DNA from: Sulfurovum sp.
Lineage (GTDB): Bacteria; Campylobacterota; Campylobacteria; Campylobacterales; Sulfurovaceae
Reading direction: 5' to 3'
DNA: 32,902 nt
NCBI GenBank assembly: GCA_016744875.1
Contig: JADGDL010000024.1
Span: 1 to 32,902, forward strand
Positions 24,124 through 32,520 of this stretch are shown here, in pieces. Both the position numbers and the translations under genes were made by a program. Below the pieces are notes generated by a model. It was not told where the DNA came from, did not search any database, and saw only the letters and a list, made by a program, of their open reading frames with translations. Positions within the stretch are counted from its first letter, which is position 1. Each line of letters opens with the position of its first letter.

Positions 24124-24546
24124 ATGAATGAAGAAACAAAAGCCATTATAAAATCCACAGCACCCGTACTTAAAGAACATGGAGAAGCAATCACTAAAGA
24201 AATGTACAAAATCATGTTCACTAAACATCCTGAGGTACAAGAACTTTTTAAAGATCAAGCAGCAGATCAGCATAAAAAACTGGCAAATGCTGTTTATGCC
24301 TACGCAGCAAACATTGACCAACTCGATAAACTTTCGAAAGGTATAGAAACTATAGTAAATGTACATGTAAAAACAAAAGTTCAACCTGAGCACTACCCTA
24401 TCGTTGGGGCATCACTTCTTGAAGCTATCAAAAATGTTCTTGGAGATGCAGCCACTGATGATATCATGAATGCATGGGCTGAAGCATATCAGTTCTTAGC
24501 AGATGTACTTATCGCTAAAGAAGCAGAAGTATACGCAGCACAATAG
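24124..24546 (+). CDS. Single-domain haemoglobin (Vgb/Cgb-like)
   Basis: Haem-binding globin without a flavohaemoprotein reductase domain, like Vitreoscilla Vgb and Campylobacter Cgb, which detoxify nitric oxide or handle oxygen. From ATG 24124 it is 140 residues. By alignment from memory, Tyr28 is B10, Phe42 in ELF is CD1, Gln49/His50 lie at the distal E7 region, and His90 in EHYPIVG is the proximal haem ligand. Tyr91 and a C-terminal Glu form the usual proximal hydrogen-bond partners. VLGDAATDDIMNAWAEAY is nearly identical to Vgb-type sequences. The promoter carries an FNR/CRP-family box. An upstream in-frame ATG (24085) lies in the promoter and is rejected. Confidence 0.93.
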   Translation: MNEETKAIIKSTAPVLKEHGEAITKEMYKIMFTKHPEVQELFKDQAADQHKKLANAVYAYAANIDQLDKLSKGIETIVNVHVKTKVQPEHYPIVGASLLEAIKNVLGDAATDDIMNAWAEAYQFLADVLIAKEAEVYAAQ

Positions 24547-24562
24547 TGATGCTATATCACTA
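24544..24562. terminator. Possible bidirectional terminator between globin and secreted unknown
   Basis: Seven-base perfect stem TAGTGAT/ATCACTA with a 5-base loop, starting at the globin stop codon (TAG 24544-24546). The following bases CTATTGTT are only moderately T-rich, so termination efficiency is uncertain. Confidence 0.4.
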
Positions 24563-24568
24563 CTATTG

Positions 24569-25006
24569 TTAGTAAGCACATCCTCTTGGTAGGGGCTGCT
24601 GCTTTTCTAACGCCTTTGAAAAAGAAGGCAAACTAGTACTCTTAAAAAATCCCTCTTTTACACTACCTTTAAACACATCACCCACATACCCCAATTTATT
24701 CATATGCGCGCGTATATATACTATATCACTTTCTAATATCTTTACATTTCCACCTGAACGTGTAAATGGTTGTGTATCAGGGTGAGAATGCACTAATATA
24801 CGTCTATAAAGTAACTCCCCTTCTTCACTCAATACTTCCCACCAGTCTGCATACTGAGCACATCCTGTCTCTATACTTTTAAGTGTAACTGCAAAACGGT
24901 ATGCACCTTCATTACCTGAAGTTTTTACAGCTGTAACATTTGCATGTATGGTTTCTGCGTAGCTAAAACCTAACACACAGATAAAAAGTATCATTATTTT
25001 TATCAT
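24569..25006 (-). CDS. Secreted conserved protein of unknown function
   Basis: I do not recognise a named family. The 145 residues start with a signal peptide (about 1-17, LGFSYA) and predict a small exported beta-rich protein. Notable features: TGCAQYADWWEVL, the RRILVHSHPD stretch with two His, QPFTRSGG, and a C-terminal Cys in PRGCAY that could pair with the Cys in TGCAQ. The DWWEV...YRR..VHSH..QPF pattern seems familiar from conserved exported proteins of marine bacteria, but that is from memory. GAGGA within the last codons of the preceding gene serves as its ribosome site, and the gap is 3 bp, so the two are co-translated. Confidence 0.75.
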   Translation of the reverse strand: MIKIMILFICVLGFSYAETIHANVTAVKTSGNEGAYRFAVTLKSIETGCAQYADWWEVLSEEGELLYRRILVHSHPDTQPFTRSGGNVKILESDIVYIRAHMNKLGYVGDVFKGSVKEGFFKSTSLPSFSKALEKQQPLPRGCAY

Positions 25007-25009
25007 ATT

Positions 25010-25516
25010 CTAATCCTCATATTCATCATCCTCTTCTTCATAGTCATCATCATCTGTTTCTATACCATTACAATCATACTCGATATAGTTAATAATATTA
25101 TCATTCTTAAAGTCCATCGCCATTTCTATAATAGCCACCATCAACAATTCAATACAATCTTCAAAACGCCTGAGTGCAACATCATATTCAATTGTATCAC
25201 TCGATTTATTATCTATATGAGAATACCATATTTGACCTGCCTCTGTTTGTATCCATAAAGTAAACTGTTGCTCTTTTGGTAGGGATGCATAATATCTATT
25301 AAAAAAAGATCGTATTATTTGTATAGCAGCTTCCCAATTTATAATTGATTGTTCCTCTTTAACCTGTACACAAAACCCTTCCCAGTTATTACTTAAACAC
25401 GAATCAGTATTATGAAGTAGATCATTTTTACTTTCGAGCAAAACTTTTGTTTTATTTGCAATACCTATGGCAACCTGTTGTGACCAATAAAAATTCATTT
25501 CATCGAATATTGTCAT
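25010..25516 (-). CDS. Unknown protein with a highly acidic C-terminal tail
   Basis: Not recognised. The 168 residues have no signal peptide or TM segment. The protein is mainly helical, with many aromatic residues in the middle (WEAAIQIIRSFFNRYYASLP, FTLWIQTEAGQIWYSHI). It ends in a tail of about 14 residues made almost only of Asp and Glu with two Tyr. Such tails occur in DNA-mimic, chaperone-like and metal-binding proteins, but none of these can be claimed. It lies between a PNPOx-like gene (12 bp upstream, CGGAGCG ribosome site) and a secreted unknown (3 bp downstream). It looks intact and expressed with them. Confidence 0.7.
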   Translation of the reverse strand: MTIFDEMNFYWSQQVAIGIANKTKVLLESKNDLLHNTDSCLSNNWEGFCVQVKEEQSIINWEAAIQIIRSFFNRYYASLPKEQQFTLWIQTEAGQIWYSHIDNKSSDTIEYDVALRRFEDCIELLMVAIIEMAMDFKNDNIINYIEYDCNGIETDDDDYEEEDDEYED

Positions 25517-25528
25517 GTATCGCTCCGT

Positions 25529-26080
25529 TTATAAACTCTTATCCATGACATGTGTTTCCACACCGTCCAATGTAACAGTATTATTTTCAGCCCAGTACTC
25601 TCTGATGACCTTACGACCTTTTTTATCTGCCCATTTTTTAAGTGTGTTACGATCACCTTTGTATTCATACTTAGGTACCCCATATCCACACGAGGTCAAT
25701 ACCAATTCCACCTTCATCTCGAAGAATTGCCTAGTGCCTACCTGTGGTTCAAAATATGCAGACATCTCTTCCCATCTACTATCTTTTTCATGTATGACTG
25801 TAGCATGTCCGTAAAGCTTAAGTATCATCGGTGCTTTATCAAAAGAGTTAAACATAATGGTCATTCGTCCGTTTTCCTGTACATGTGCAGAAGTTTCATT
25901 ACCTGAGCCTGTATAGTTAAGCCACACTACAGTATTTTCATCTACGATCTTAAATGTATCCATCCCTTTAGGGGAAACGTTTATAAAGCCCTCAGCTCCT
26001 GCACTTCCTATCACATACATTTTTTGCGCTTCTATAAATGCCTTGTGTTCTTTATTGATACTGTCAAACTTAACTGCCAT
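25529..26080 (-). CDS. Pyridoxamine 5'-phosphate oxidase-family FMN-binding protein
   Basis: Split-barrel flavin-binding fold related to PNPOx, usually a flavin-dependent reductase of unknown substrate rather than the vitamin B6 enzyme. In 183 residues the barrel is visible: MYVIGSAGAEGFINVSPKG, VWLNYTGSGNETSAHVQ (the phosphate-binding region), GRMTIMFNSFDKAP and KLYGHATVI. It has a C-terminal extension with SCGYGVPKYEY and a basic helix (KKWADKKGRK), a pattern of the 'pyridoxamine 5-phosphate oxidase-like, SCGYGVP' subgroup. AAGGAT precedes the ATG. Minus-strand TACAAT at 26101-26106 is a plausible -10. First gene of the three-gene operon, divergent from the second ADP-ribosylglycohydrolase gene. 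Confidence 0.87.
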   Translation of the reverse strand: MAVKFDSINKEHKAFIEAQKMYVIGSAGAEGFINVSPKGMDTFKIVDENTVVWLNYTGSGNETSAHVQENGRMTIMFNSFDKAPMILKLYGHATVIHEKDSRWEEMSAYFEPQVGTRQFFEMKVELVLTSCGYGVPKYEYKGDRNTLKKWADKKGRKVIREYWAENNTVTLDGVETHVMDKSL

Positions 26081-26144
26081 GATCTATCCTTTGTAAGCCC
26101 ATTGTATCTAATTATCCTAACAGAAAATCTAAAGTTACTTTTGT

Positions 26145-26150
26145 TATATT
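26145..26150 (+). promoter_or_regulatory. Candidate -10 box for the second ADP-ribosylglycohydrolase gene
   Basis: TATATT with predicted start near 26157, giving a short leader that includes AAAGGA before the ATG at 26171. Weak on its own; the spacing to a good ribosome site supports it. Confidence 0.4.
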
Positions 26151-26170
26151 AAATCCACAAAAGGATAAAT

Positions 26171-27232
26171 ATGAGCACAAGAACACAAGAAGAAGCTATC
26201 AAAGGCGCATTTTTTGGAGCCATTGCAGGAGATGCACTCTGTTTAGGCAGTCACTATGAGTATGATGCTCAGAAGATCTACAAGGCCTATGGTAACAAGC
26301 CCATAGAGAAGTTTATGGGCCCTGGAGAGATGATGGGTGGACAGACCCATGGTATAGGCTGGGGAGAGCGTAACTACCACCCCGGTAAAAAAGCAGGTGG
26401 TACTACTGACTATGGTGACTACAATATCTTGGTACTTGAGCACTTAGCAGCAATAGCAGTTCCTCCAAGAGAGTTTGATGTCGCTGCCCTCATACCACAC
26501 TGGATGAACCGTCTTACAAATAACTGGGGTTCATGGGTATGTACTATGACCAAAGAGACTTTTGGACAAATACAGGCGGGGAAACAAGTCCATCAGCTAG
26601 GAGGTATCTCTAATGCTATGGCCATCCGCCATGTCGCTGCGCACGCCTACTATGATGATGAAGAGGCACTCGCAAAAGTAGCACGTCAAGCGATGTTTAC
26701 CCATACAAGTGAAGAAGCACTTTCAGGTGGAGAATTTTTTGCCCGTGTCACACACAAGGTTATACATGGGATGCACCCACGTGATGCCATGGAGATCGTA
26801 GCAGTGCAAATGAGTCCTTTTATCTCATCAAAAGTCTCACAAGCTATAAGTAAATACCAAGAAGCTACAGACCCTGACAGTGAACTTTCCAAAGAAAAAT
26901 TTGTCGATGATCTGGCAATCACTTCTATGGCAAGACTATGGGACATCGGACGGTCTGAGCCTATACGCGTTGGGAAAGCAAGCCCTACAGAAGGTACACT
27001 TCCCGGTGCCGTCTACTTTATACTCAAATATGCAGATGATGATGAAGGACTCAAACATGCCCTACAGGCCAATACCATGGTCGGAGGTGACAACGCCTCA
27101 CGTTCCATAGCCATAGGTATGGTTCTGGGTGCATACAAGGGATTAGATGCTATACCTCAAGAATGGAAAGATTCTTTAGATGATTACACCTACTGTGATA
27201 ACCTACTCGATAAACTACCACTTTTGTCATAG
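26171..27232 (+). CDS. ADP-ribosylglycohydrolase-family protein, crystallin-J1-like variant (second paralog)
   Basis: Longer paralog (353 residues) of the protein at 12121. The N-terminal motif is IAGDALCLGSHYEYD, closer to the family GDAxG consensus. The middle motif is TTDYGDYN, in place of a TDDT-type motif. The C-terminal motif is VGGDNASRSIAIG, again without the second metal-binding Asp of GGDxDT. A Gly-rich stretch (GPGEMMGGQTHGIGWGERN, about residues 50-68) is absent from the shorter paralog. Fold prediction is secure, but removal of ADP-ribose is not, because two of the metal-binding segments deviate. AAAGGA precedes the ATG. Transcribed alone; a small stem (AGCTTC/GAAGCT, 27231-27246) follows the stop. 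Confidence 0.85.
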   Translation: MSTRTQEEAIKGAFFGAIAGDALCLGSHYEYDAQKIYKAYGNKPIEKFMGPGEMMGGQTHGIGWGERNYHPGKKAGGTTDYGDYNILVLEHLAAIAVPPREFDVAALIPHWMNRLTNNWGSWVCTMTKETFGQIQAGKQVHQLGGISNAMAIRHVAAHAYYDDEEALAKVARQAMFTHTSEEALSGGEFFARVTHKVIHGMHPRDAMEIVAVQMSPFISSKVSQAISKYQEATDPDSELSKEKFVDDLAITSMARLWDIGRSEPIRVGKASPTEGTLPGAVYFILKYADDDEGLKHALQANTMVGGDNASRSIAIGMVLGAYKGLDAIPQEWKDSLDDYTYCDNLLDKLPLLS

Positions 27233-27246
27233 CTTCTTTTGAAGCT

Positions 27247-27276
27247 TTGACATTATCTTTCATACCACCATAATAA
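27247..27276 (+). promoter_or_regulatory. Sigma-70-like promoter before the DMT permease gene
   Basis: TTGACA at 27247-27252 and TAATAA at 27271-27276 (18-base spacer; CATAAT at 27269-27274 is an alternative with 16). A recognisable -35 is unusual in this window, so this may be a stronger or differently controlled promoter. Confidence 0.45.
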
Positions 27277-27322
27277 TAAGGCTGAAGATAGGATACAATA
27301 CGAAAAAAAATAAAGGGATACC

Positions 27323-28189
27323 ATGACAAAAGAACGTGAAGGTGAATTACTCATGGTGGGTCTTTCTATTCTTGAATCATGGTTTCCCATACTATCCATC
27401 GTTGCGATGTCCTATGTAGGTGCTTTACATACCTATATGTATAGCCTTGTCATCGCCTTCTTTTTCTATATGGCTATCATGTATAAACGTGATCGCTTTG
27501 AAGAGCTTAAAAATAGAGCGGCTTATAAAGATCTACTCCTTACTACTTTTTGGATCACTTTTATTTTTACACTCATTTTTATAGGTATGCAATACACCAC
27601 AGCAGGAAATATGGCTGTCATTGTCTTTTTACAGGTTCTTTTTTCATACCTCTACTTTAATGTATTTGGTAAAGAAAAAATGGACACCATACACCTCATA
27701 GGCGCTGTGATCATGACTATAGGTGCTCTCATCATTCTTTTCCCTGAAAATTTTGACTTCAATAAAGGTGATTGGCTCATTCTTATCTCTGCAGCAGCAG
27801 CTCCCATTGTCAACCTCTACCAAAAACGTGCACGTGAGTACTGTTCAGCTGAAACCATCTTGGGGTTTAGAACAGTCGTAGGTTTTCCCTTTGTAGCACT
27901 ATTGGCTTACCTCTTAGAGCCAGCTGTCAGTTATAAAGACTTCATGTCTGCCCTTCCCTATATCTTTCTTATAGCCTTTGGTATCTATGTGGGTGCCAAG
28001 ATCATGTGGATAGAAGCGCTCAACCGTTTATCTATCACAAAGCTCTCTGCTATGTTGGCATTGCTTCCTGTATTTACACTTATTTTTGCTTACTTCTATT
28101 TGGATGAAGTGCCTGAACTTCGTCAGATAATGGGTATCATACCTGTACTTGTGGGTGGGTATTTGATTACTAAGCCTGTGAAGGTTTGA
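27323..28189 (+). CDS. EamA/DMT-family permease
   Basis: Drug/metabolite transporter superfamily membrane protein, typically an exporter of amino acids or other metabolites. The 288 residues form ten TM helices in two EamA repeats. The first repeat ends near the motif AVIMTIGALIILFPENF. The second has FGIYVGAKIMWIEALNRLSITKLSAMLALLPVFTLI and the typical end YFYLDEVPELRQIMGIIPVLVGGYLITK. AAAGGGAT precedes the ATG. No partner gene reveals the substrate. Family call is firm; function unspecific. Confidence 0.9.
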   Translation: MTKEREGELLMVGLSILESWFPILSIVAMSYVGALHTYMYSLVIAFFFYMAIMYKRDRFEELKNRAAYKDLLLTTFWITFIFTLIFIGMQYTTAGNMAVIVFLQVLFSYLYFNVFGKEKMDTIHLIGAVIMTIGALIILFPENFDFNKGDWLILISAAAAPIVNLYQKRAREYCSAETILGFRTVVGFPFVALLAYLLEPAVSYKDFMSALPYIFLIAFGIYVGAKIMWIEALNRLSITKLSAMLALLPVFTLIFAYFYLDEVPELRQIMGIIPVLVGGYLITKPVKV

Positions 28190-28213
28190 AGAGTTATTTC
28201 ATACTTCACCAAA

Positions 28214-28236
28214 TGATGTGTCGAAGCATCTTTTTT
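28214..28236 (+). terminator. Weak terminator after the DMT gene
   Basis: Short stem GATG/CATC (extendable by a G-T pair) followed by six T residues (28231-28236). The stem is short, so it is a weak candidate. The -10-like TAAAAT at 28238-28243 for the next gene begins right after it. Confidence 0.35.
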
Positions 28237-28273
28237 GTAAAATACAAGAAATAATCCAACAAAAAGAGTCTCA

Positions 28274-29290
28274 ATGTCAACAAGTTTAGTACAAAATGCC
28301 TCAGAAAATCTAACAGATGTACTCCGTGATGTTTTTTTACATAGTGACAATAATGCAGCTTTGGTCATTTATGATCTAGACTCACACCTATCTGTTTTAC
28401 TTACAGATGCTTATCGCATTGCTTTGCCAAAGGGCATCTTTATCAATTTTAATGACACGGACACTGAGTATATAATGTCACAAATTGATGCTGTACAAAG
28501 TGGAGACTTTGTGGCCTTAGTACAATCTAAAAGTTTTCGCCTATCTGCTTATCGTATCAGGATTGAACTCTTTAAAAAGAATATAAAAGTAGCAGAGCAT
28601 CCACATCTGGGGAGAATGTGTAGAGATGATGAAGTACAACACTATATTAACGCTCTTTCCTATGATAAAGAGTACTTCCATCACACAGGCCATACACTTA
28701 AAAATATACTACGTGACGCTGATGGTGGAGTAATACATAGTGGAGATGAAAAGCTTATCTACCGTGGTGGTTTTGAGGATCCAAAGATTAATATTGGTGA
28801 TTATAGAGAGATGAAAAATATAGGTGGCCAATTTCCTATAGGAGAGGTATTTACAGAATTAAAAGAACTTACCTCTTTGAGCGGGAAAACAAAGATCATT
28901 GCTTTTGGCGATATAAACTATAACGTAAATATTCCACTACATCCCATCACTATTATCATCGAAAATGGTCAACTTGTAAAAACAGAAAATACTACAGCAG
29001 AGTTTGAAGCAGTGATAGACATGATAAAAGAAGAAGAAAATGTAGTTTGGGTACGAGAACTTGGACTTGGACTTAACCGTGCATTTTCCAAAGACAGATA
29101 TGTCTCAGATATGGGAACCTTCGAACGTATGTGTGGACTTCACCTCTCATTGGGTGCAAAACATGGCATATACGCCAAAGAAGGTATGAAAAGAAACAGC
29201 GGTAAATTTCATATCGATGTGATGATAGACACCGATACACTCACCATAGATGACAGAGTTGTTTTTGATGGTGAAAAATGGGTAGTGTGA
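28274..29290 (+). CDS. M29 aminopeptidase/NicX-like putative metalloenzyme
   Basis: Best guess is a distant member of the thermophilic metalloprotease (M29, aminopeptidase T) or 2,5-dihydroxypyridine dioxygenase-like superfamily. The C-terminal third of the 338 residues shows the layout of that fold's metal site. It has RELGLGLN (Glu), a Gly- and His-rich segment CGLHLSLGAKHGIY and the end motif FHIDVMIDTDTLTID, comparable to the family's H-x-D pattern. The N-terminal part (DNNAALVIYDLDSHLSVLLTDAYR) looks like a Rossmann-type half that binds no obvious cofactor. No signal peptide. A Cys-rich small protein gene starts 33 bp after the stop, likely in the same transcript. Assignment is from pattern recall and is moderate. 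Confidence 0.55.
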   Translation: MSTSLVQNASENLTDVLRDVFLHSDNNAALVIYDLDSHLSVLLTDAYRIALPKGIFINFNDTDTEYIMSQIDAVQSGDFVALVQSKSFRLSAYRIRIELFKKNIKVAEHPHLGRMCRDDEVQHYINALSYDKEYFHHTGHTLKNILRDADGGVIHSGDEKLIYRGGFEDPKINIGDYREMKNIGGQFPIGEVFTELKELTSLSGKTKIIAFGDINYNVNIPLHPITIIIENGQLVKTENTTAEFEAVIDMIKEEENVVWVRELGLGLNRAFSKDRYVSDMGTFERMCGLHLSLGAKHGIYAKEGMKRNSGKFHIDVMIDTDTLTIDDRVVFDGEKWVV

Positions 29291-29323
29291 AAAGATTGTC
29301 TAAATGTTTTACAAGGATTAAAA

Positions 29324-29746
29324 ATGATATATAATGATTGGTATGTAGAACATGCTAAAAAGCATGCGGCTATTATGCAAAAACTTGAAGCCCAGGGACT
29401 CGATGAATTTGACATCGTCCAATACTTTATCTTTGAGAACATGGTAAAAAATGAGCCAGACTTTTGTGAGCTTTACGCTACCAATACCAAATGCCATGAA
29501 ATGTATGAACTCAACTGTTATATGTGTGGATGTCCACACTTTAGATTCAACCAGTCACCTCCCATGCAAGATGGACTAGAGTATCACTCTGTATGTTCCA
29601 TTAACTCCAAACGCGGGAAACGTTCCATTACAGATGAACAAGTGCACCAAGACTGTTCTGGATGTACTATACCCCATGGTGAAGACTATATATTTAGTAA
29701 CTTTAATACTGACTGGCGGAAAATGATGAAAAAGGTTAAGAACTAA
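29324..29746 (+). CDS. Cysteine-rich small domain protein
   Basis: The 140 residues contain the 'cysteine-rich small domain' (PF04071-type). Ten or so Cys residues are spread over NCYMCGCPHFRF, HSVCSINS and DCSGCTIPHGED, a pattern expected to bind zinc or a metal cluster. The N-terminal 60 residues are helical and charged (WYVEHAKKHAAIMQKLEAQG). Function of the family is not established. ACAAGGAT precedes the ATG. The last seven codons and stop (29723-29746) are repeated almost exactly at 32625-32648 beyond the next gene. Probably co-transcribed with the M29-like gene. Confidence 0.8.
   Translation: MIYNDWYVEHAKKHAAIMQKLEAQGLDEFDIVQYFIFENMVKNEPDFCELYATNTKCHEMYELNCYMCGCPHFRFNQSPPMQDGLEYHSVCSINSKRGKRSITDEQVHQDCSGCTIPHGEDYIFSNFNTDWRKMMKKVKN
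29723..29746 (+). repeat. 24-bp direct repeat, left copy
   Basis: The 24 bases that end the Cys-rich gene match 32625-32648 at 23 of 24 positions (G versus A at the sixth base), in the same orientation. The two copies bracket the PAS-GGDEF-EAL gene. Flanking bases on either side do not align. Confidence 0.85.
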
Positions 29747-29794
29747 ATCATACTTTTTCCTATCGTCCTTGTAAGCCTATGGAAGCATAAGATC

Positions 29795-32506
29795 TTAAAT
29801 ATCTTGTAACATTTTTTCCATATCTACAACAGTTATTGGTTTTGCATAAAAATATCCTTGGATATTTTGACATCCGTTTTCTAGTAAAAATAACTTTTGT
29901 TCCAAAGTCTCCGCTCCTTCAGCGATGATGTCCAAATCTAAACTTTTAGCAAGAATGATCAAAGACCTTACAATACCTGCATCTTCTCTGTCCTCTGGTA
30001 GTCCTTTTACAAAGGATTTATCTATTTTAATTGTATCTATGGGTAAACGCTTCAAGTAAGAGAGTGAAGAGTACCCTGTCCCAAAATCATCAATGGCAAG
30101 TTTGATACCCATATCACTTAACCCCTGTAAGACTTGAATAGAGTGTTCTGGGTTGATCATGATCTGACTCTCAGGTACTTCAAATACCAACCATTCAGAC
30201 TTACAACCAGTTTCTTTTATCATAGAAGAAATTATTGAGATGAAGTCCGGCTGTCTAATTTGTTTCATCGAAACATTCAGTCCCAGTGTACCTGGAGTAA
30301 ACCCATCTTCATACCATCGTGCCATCTGACTCATTGCTGTTCTCATCATCCATTGATCCATTAGTACGATAAACCCAGTCTCCTCTGCAAGTGTGATAAA
30401 AGATAATGGAGAGACTAATCCCATAGTTGGATGTTGCCATCGTATCAAGGCTTCTAGTCCTATAATACTTTCATCTATACCGTTAAATTGTGGCTGATAA
30501 TAGACCAGGAATTCTTCGTTTTTTAAAGCTTGACGTAAGCTTGTTTCCATCATGATGCGTTCAAAAGCTTTTTCTGTCATCTTTTCTGTATAGAAACAGT
30601 AGGTATTTCGTCCATCATCTTTTGCTTTATACATCGCTGCATCTGCATTTTTGAGTAAATTTTCCGATACATCACCATCATCAGGATAGAGCGTAATACC
30701 TATACTCAATGTGATATAAAGTTGTTGATTATCAATAGTAAGAGGATCATTCATCACATCCATCATTTTTTCAACGATATCTACAACTATACTGGTGTCA
30801 TGAAGTCTATCAATAATAAGTATAAATTCGTCTCCACCTAAACGTGCCAGAGTATCTGTGTCACGTATTTGTTCGCTTAGTTTTGTACTGACTTCTTTAA
30901 GTACTTCATCTCCTGTTTGATGCCCTAGTGAATCGTTAATCTCTTTAAAATGATCTAGATCTATGAAGAGTACCGCCACCTTTTCATCTAAACGCTGTGC
31001 TTTTTTAATCGACATTGAGAGTCTGTCTAAAAACAGTTGACGATTTGGAAGATCAGTCAATGTATCATAATGTGCTTTGTAGTCTAAAAGCTCTTTTTGT
31101 TCTTTTAAATGAAGTTGATCAAGGTAATTCTGAGTAATATCACGTGCTACACCTTCTATAGAAATCACTTCATTTTTATTATTAAATACAGGAGATTCAG
31201 ATACTTCAAGGTAACGTACATCACCATTTTTATGATAGATACTTATATCATAAGGAGCGTGCTGTTTTCCTGAGATACACTCTTCTGTAAATTTTTCAAC
31301 ATTCTCATTGATTGGATCATCCGTATGGTAAGTTGTATAATGAGATTTAAACTCCTCTACTGTATAGCCAAGAACATCTGTCATTGAGTGACTCAAGTAG
31401 GTAAATACACCATGAATATCATGTGTATATAAAAAGTAGTGTTGTCTAATATTTTCAACAAGGCTACGATACTTTTCCTCACTTTGTCTTATATTTTCTT
31501 CCATTTCATGACGTTTGGTATCATTTTGGAAAACAAGAACCGTTCCGAGTATCTCTCCCTCTTCACTCAGCACCGGTGCAGCAGAATCATTCAAGATGTA
31601 CTCTTTCCCTGATTTACTTACAAGTTTCGTACCATTAGAGATTAGTTTAGTAATGCCTTTGTCTAACACATCAGAAATAGGTGTAAACACCCTCTCTCCT
31701 GTTTTGATATTATAGAGTCTTAGTACAGAGTCTATTGGTTGTCCTTGTACTTCTTCCATAGTGTATTCGGTAAGCTTTTCAGCCACATCATTAAAGAAGG
31801 TGATATATCCTTTAATATCTGTAGTAATGACTGCATCACCAATGGATCGTAGTGTCACTACAGCCCGTTCTTTCTCTTCATGTATTAACAGTTGTTGAAG
31901 TTGTTGGCGACGTGTGGACACATATAACATCGTAAATACTATCAAGTTTACCAGTAAAAAAAGTCCAATAATCCAAGCAAAATTATAATTCCTCTGTGCT
32001 AACTCTTCTGAAAGTTTTTTATTGACCTGGGAAGACACCATGTCAATTTGCGTGAGAATTGTATTAAACTCTTTATCAAACTTCTGATCTAAAGAGCTAC
32101 CTATGCCGTGAAGTTCAGACTTTTCCCATCTTTCTTTTGCTAAATGATAAAAGTCTGTCAGTTTTGTGTCAATATCTTTTAGCTCGCCTAAAAAGAATTC
32201 GTCTATTTTACTATCAAATACAGTACTACTGTTTTCTACATAAGTATTAAATGCTGCATGTTGAAAGGGTATCATCACATCTTTTTTTATGTCAACATAC
32301 TTATCTCCAGCAATAGCTTCTTCTAGCCATAAGTGAGCTGTTGAAATATCACTTTTTAGTAACTGTATTTCGTTTTGTAGAGGAATATACTTTTTCATAG
32401 TATGATTCCATTGCCAATGAATAGAGACTATAAAAATAAGATCAATCATAAATATCATTATTAAAGCAATAAAAGGCACGAAATGATATAATTTATTTTT
32501 TTGCAT
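29795..32506 (-). CDS. Membrane PAS-PAS-GGDEF-EAL c-di-GMP enzyme
   Basis: Bifunctional-type c-di-GMP signalling protein of 903 residues. Order: TM helix (about 10-31), helical periplasmic sensor (32-175), TM helix (177-197), PAS 1 (about 214-332), PAS 2 with PAC (about 343-460), GGDEF (about 470-635), EAL (about 645-900). The cyclase site is intact (LGGDEF, 557-561) with a proper inhibitory RxxD (Arg548-Asp551) five residues before it. The phosphodiesterase site is intact too: EALIRW (685-690), DDFGTGYSSL, KIDKSFV and AEGAET. Either activity may dominate. GGAAGAAG precedes the ATG. The promoter has TATAAT at 32543-32548 and a palindrome over the start site. It may feed the LapD receptor in this window. 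Confidence 0.94.
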   Translation of the reverse strand: MQKNKLYHFVPFIALIMIFMIDLIFIVSIHWQWNHTMKKYIPLQNEIQLLKSDISTAHLWLEEAIAGDKYVDIKKDVMIPFQHAAFNTYVENSSTVFDSKIDEFFLGELKDIDTKLTDFYHLAKERWEKSELHGIGSSLDQKFDKEFNTILTQIDMVSSQVNKKLSEELAQRNYNFAWIIGLFLLVNLIVFTMLYVSTRRQQLQQLLIHEEKERAVVTLRSIGDAVITTDIKGYITFFNDVAEKLTEYTMEEVQGQPIDSVLRLYNIKTGERVFTPISDVLDKGITKLISNGTKLVSKSGKEYILNDSAAPVLSEEGEILGTVLVFQNDTKRHEMEENIRQSEEKYRSLVENIRQHYFLYTHDIHGVFTYLSHSMTDVLGYTVEEFKSHYTTYHTDDPINENVEKFTEECISGKQHAPYDISIYHKNGDVRYLEVSESPVFNNKNEVISIEGVARDITQNYLDQLHLKEQKELLDYKAHYDTLTDLPNRQLFLDRLSMSIKKAQRLDEKVAVLFIDLDHFKEINDSLGHQTGDEVLKEVSTKLSEQIRDTDTLARLGGDEFILIIDRLHDTSIVVDIVEKMMDVMNDPLTIDNQQLYITLSIGITLYPDDGDVSENLLKNADAAMYKAKDDGRNTYCFYTEKMTEKAFERIMMETSLRQALKNEEFLVYYQPQFNGIDESIIGLEALIRWQHPTMGLVSPLSFITLAEETGFIVLMDQWMMRTAMSQMARWYEDGFTPGTLGLNVSMKQIRQPDFISIISSMIKETGCKSEWLVFEVPESQIMINPEHSIQVLQGLSDMGIKLAIDDFGTGYSSLSYLKRLPIDTIKIDKSFVKGLPEDREDAGIVRSLIILAKSLDLDIIAEGAETLEQKLFLLENGCQNIQGYFYAKPITVVDMEKMLQDI

Positions 32507-32520
32507 AGAACTTCTTCCCT

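Noticed and set aside
24109..24393. Minus-strand frame opposite the globin gene
   Set aside because: Phe/Cys-rich antisense of a conserved gene, with no independent support.
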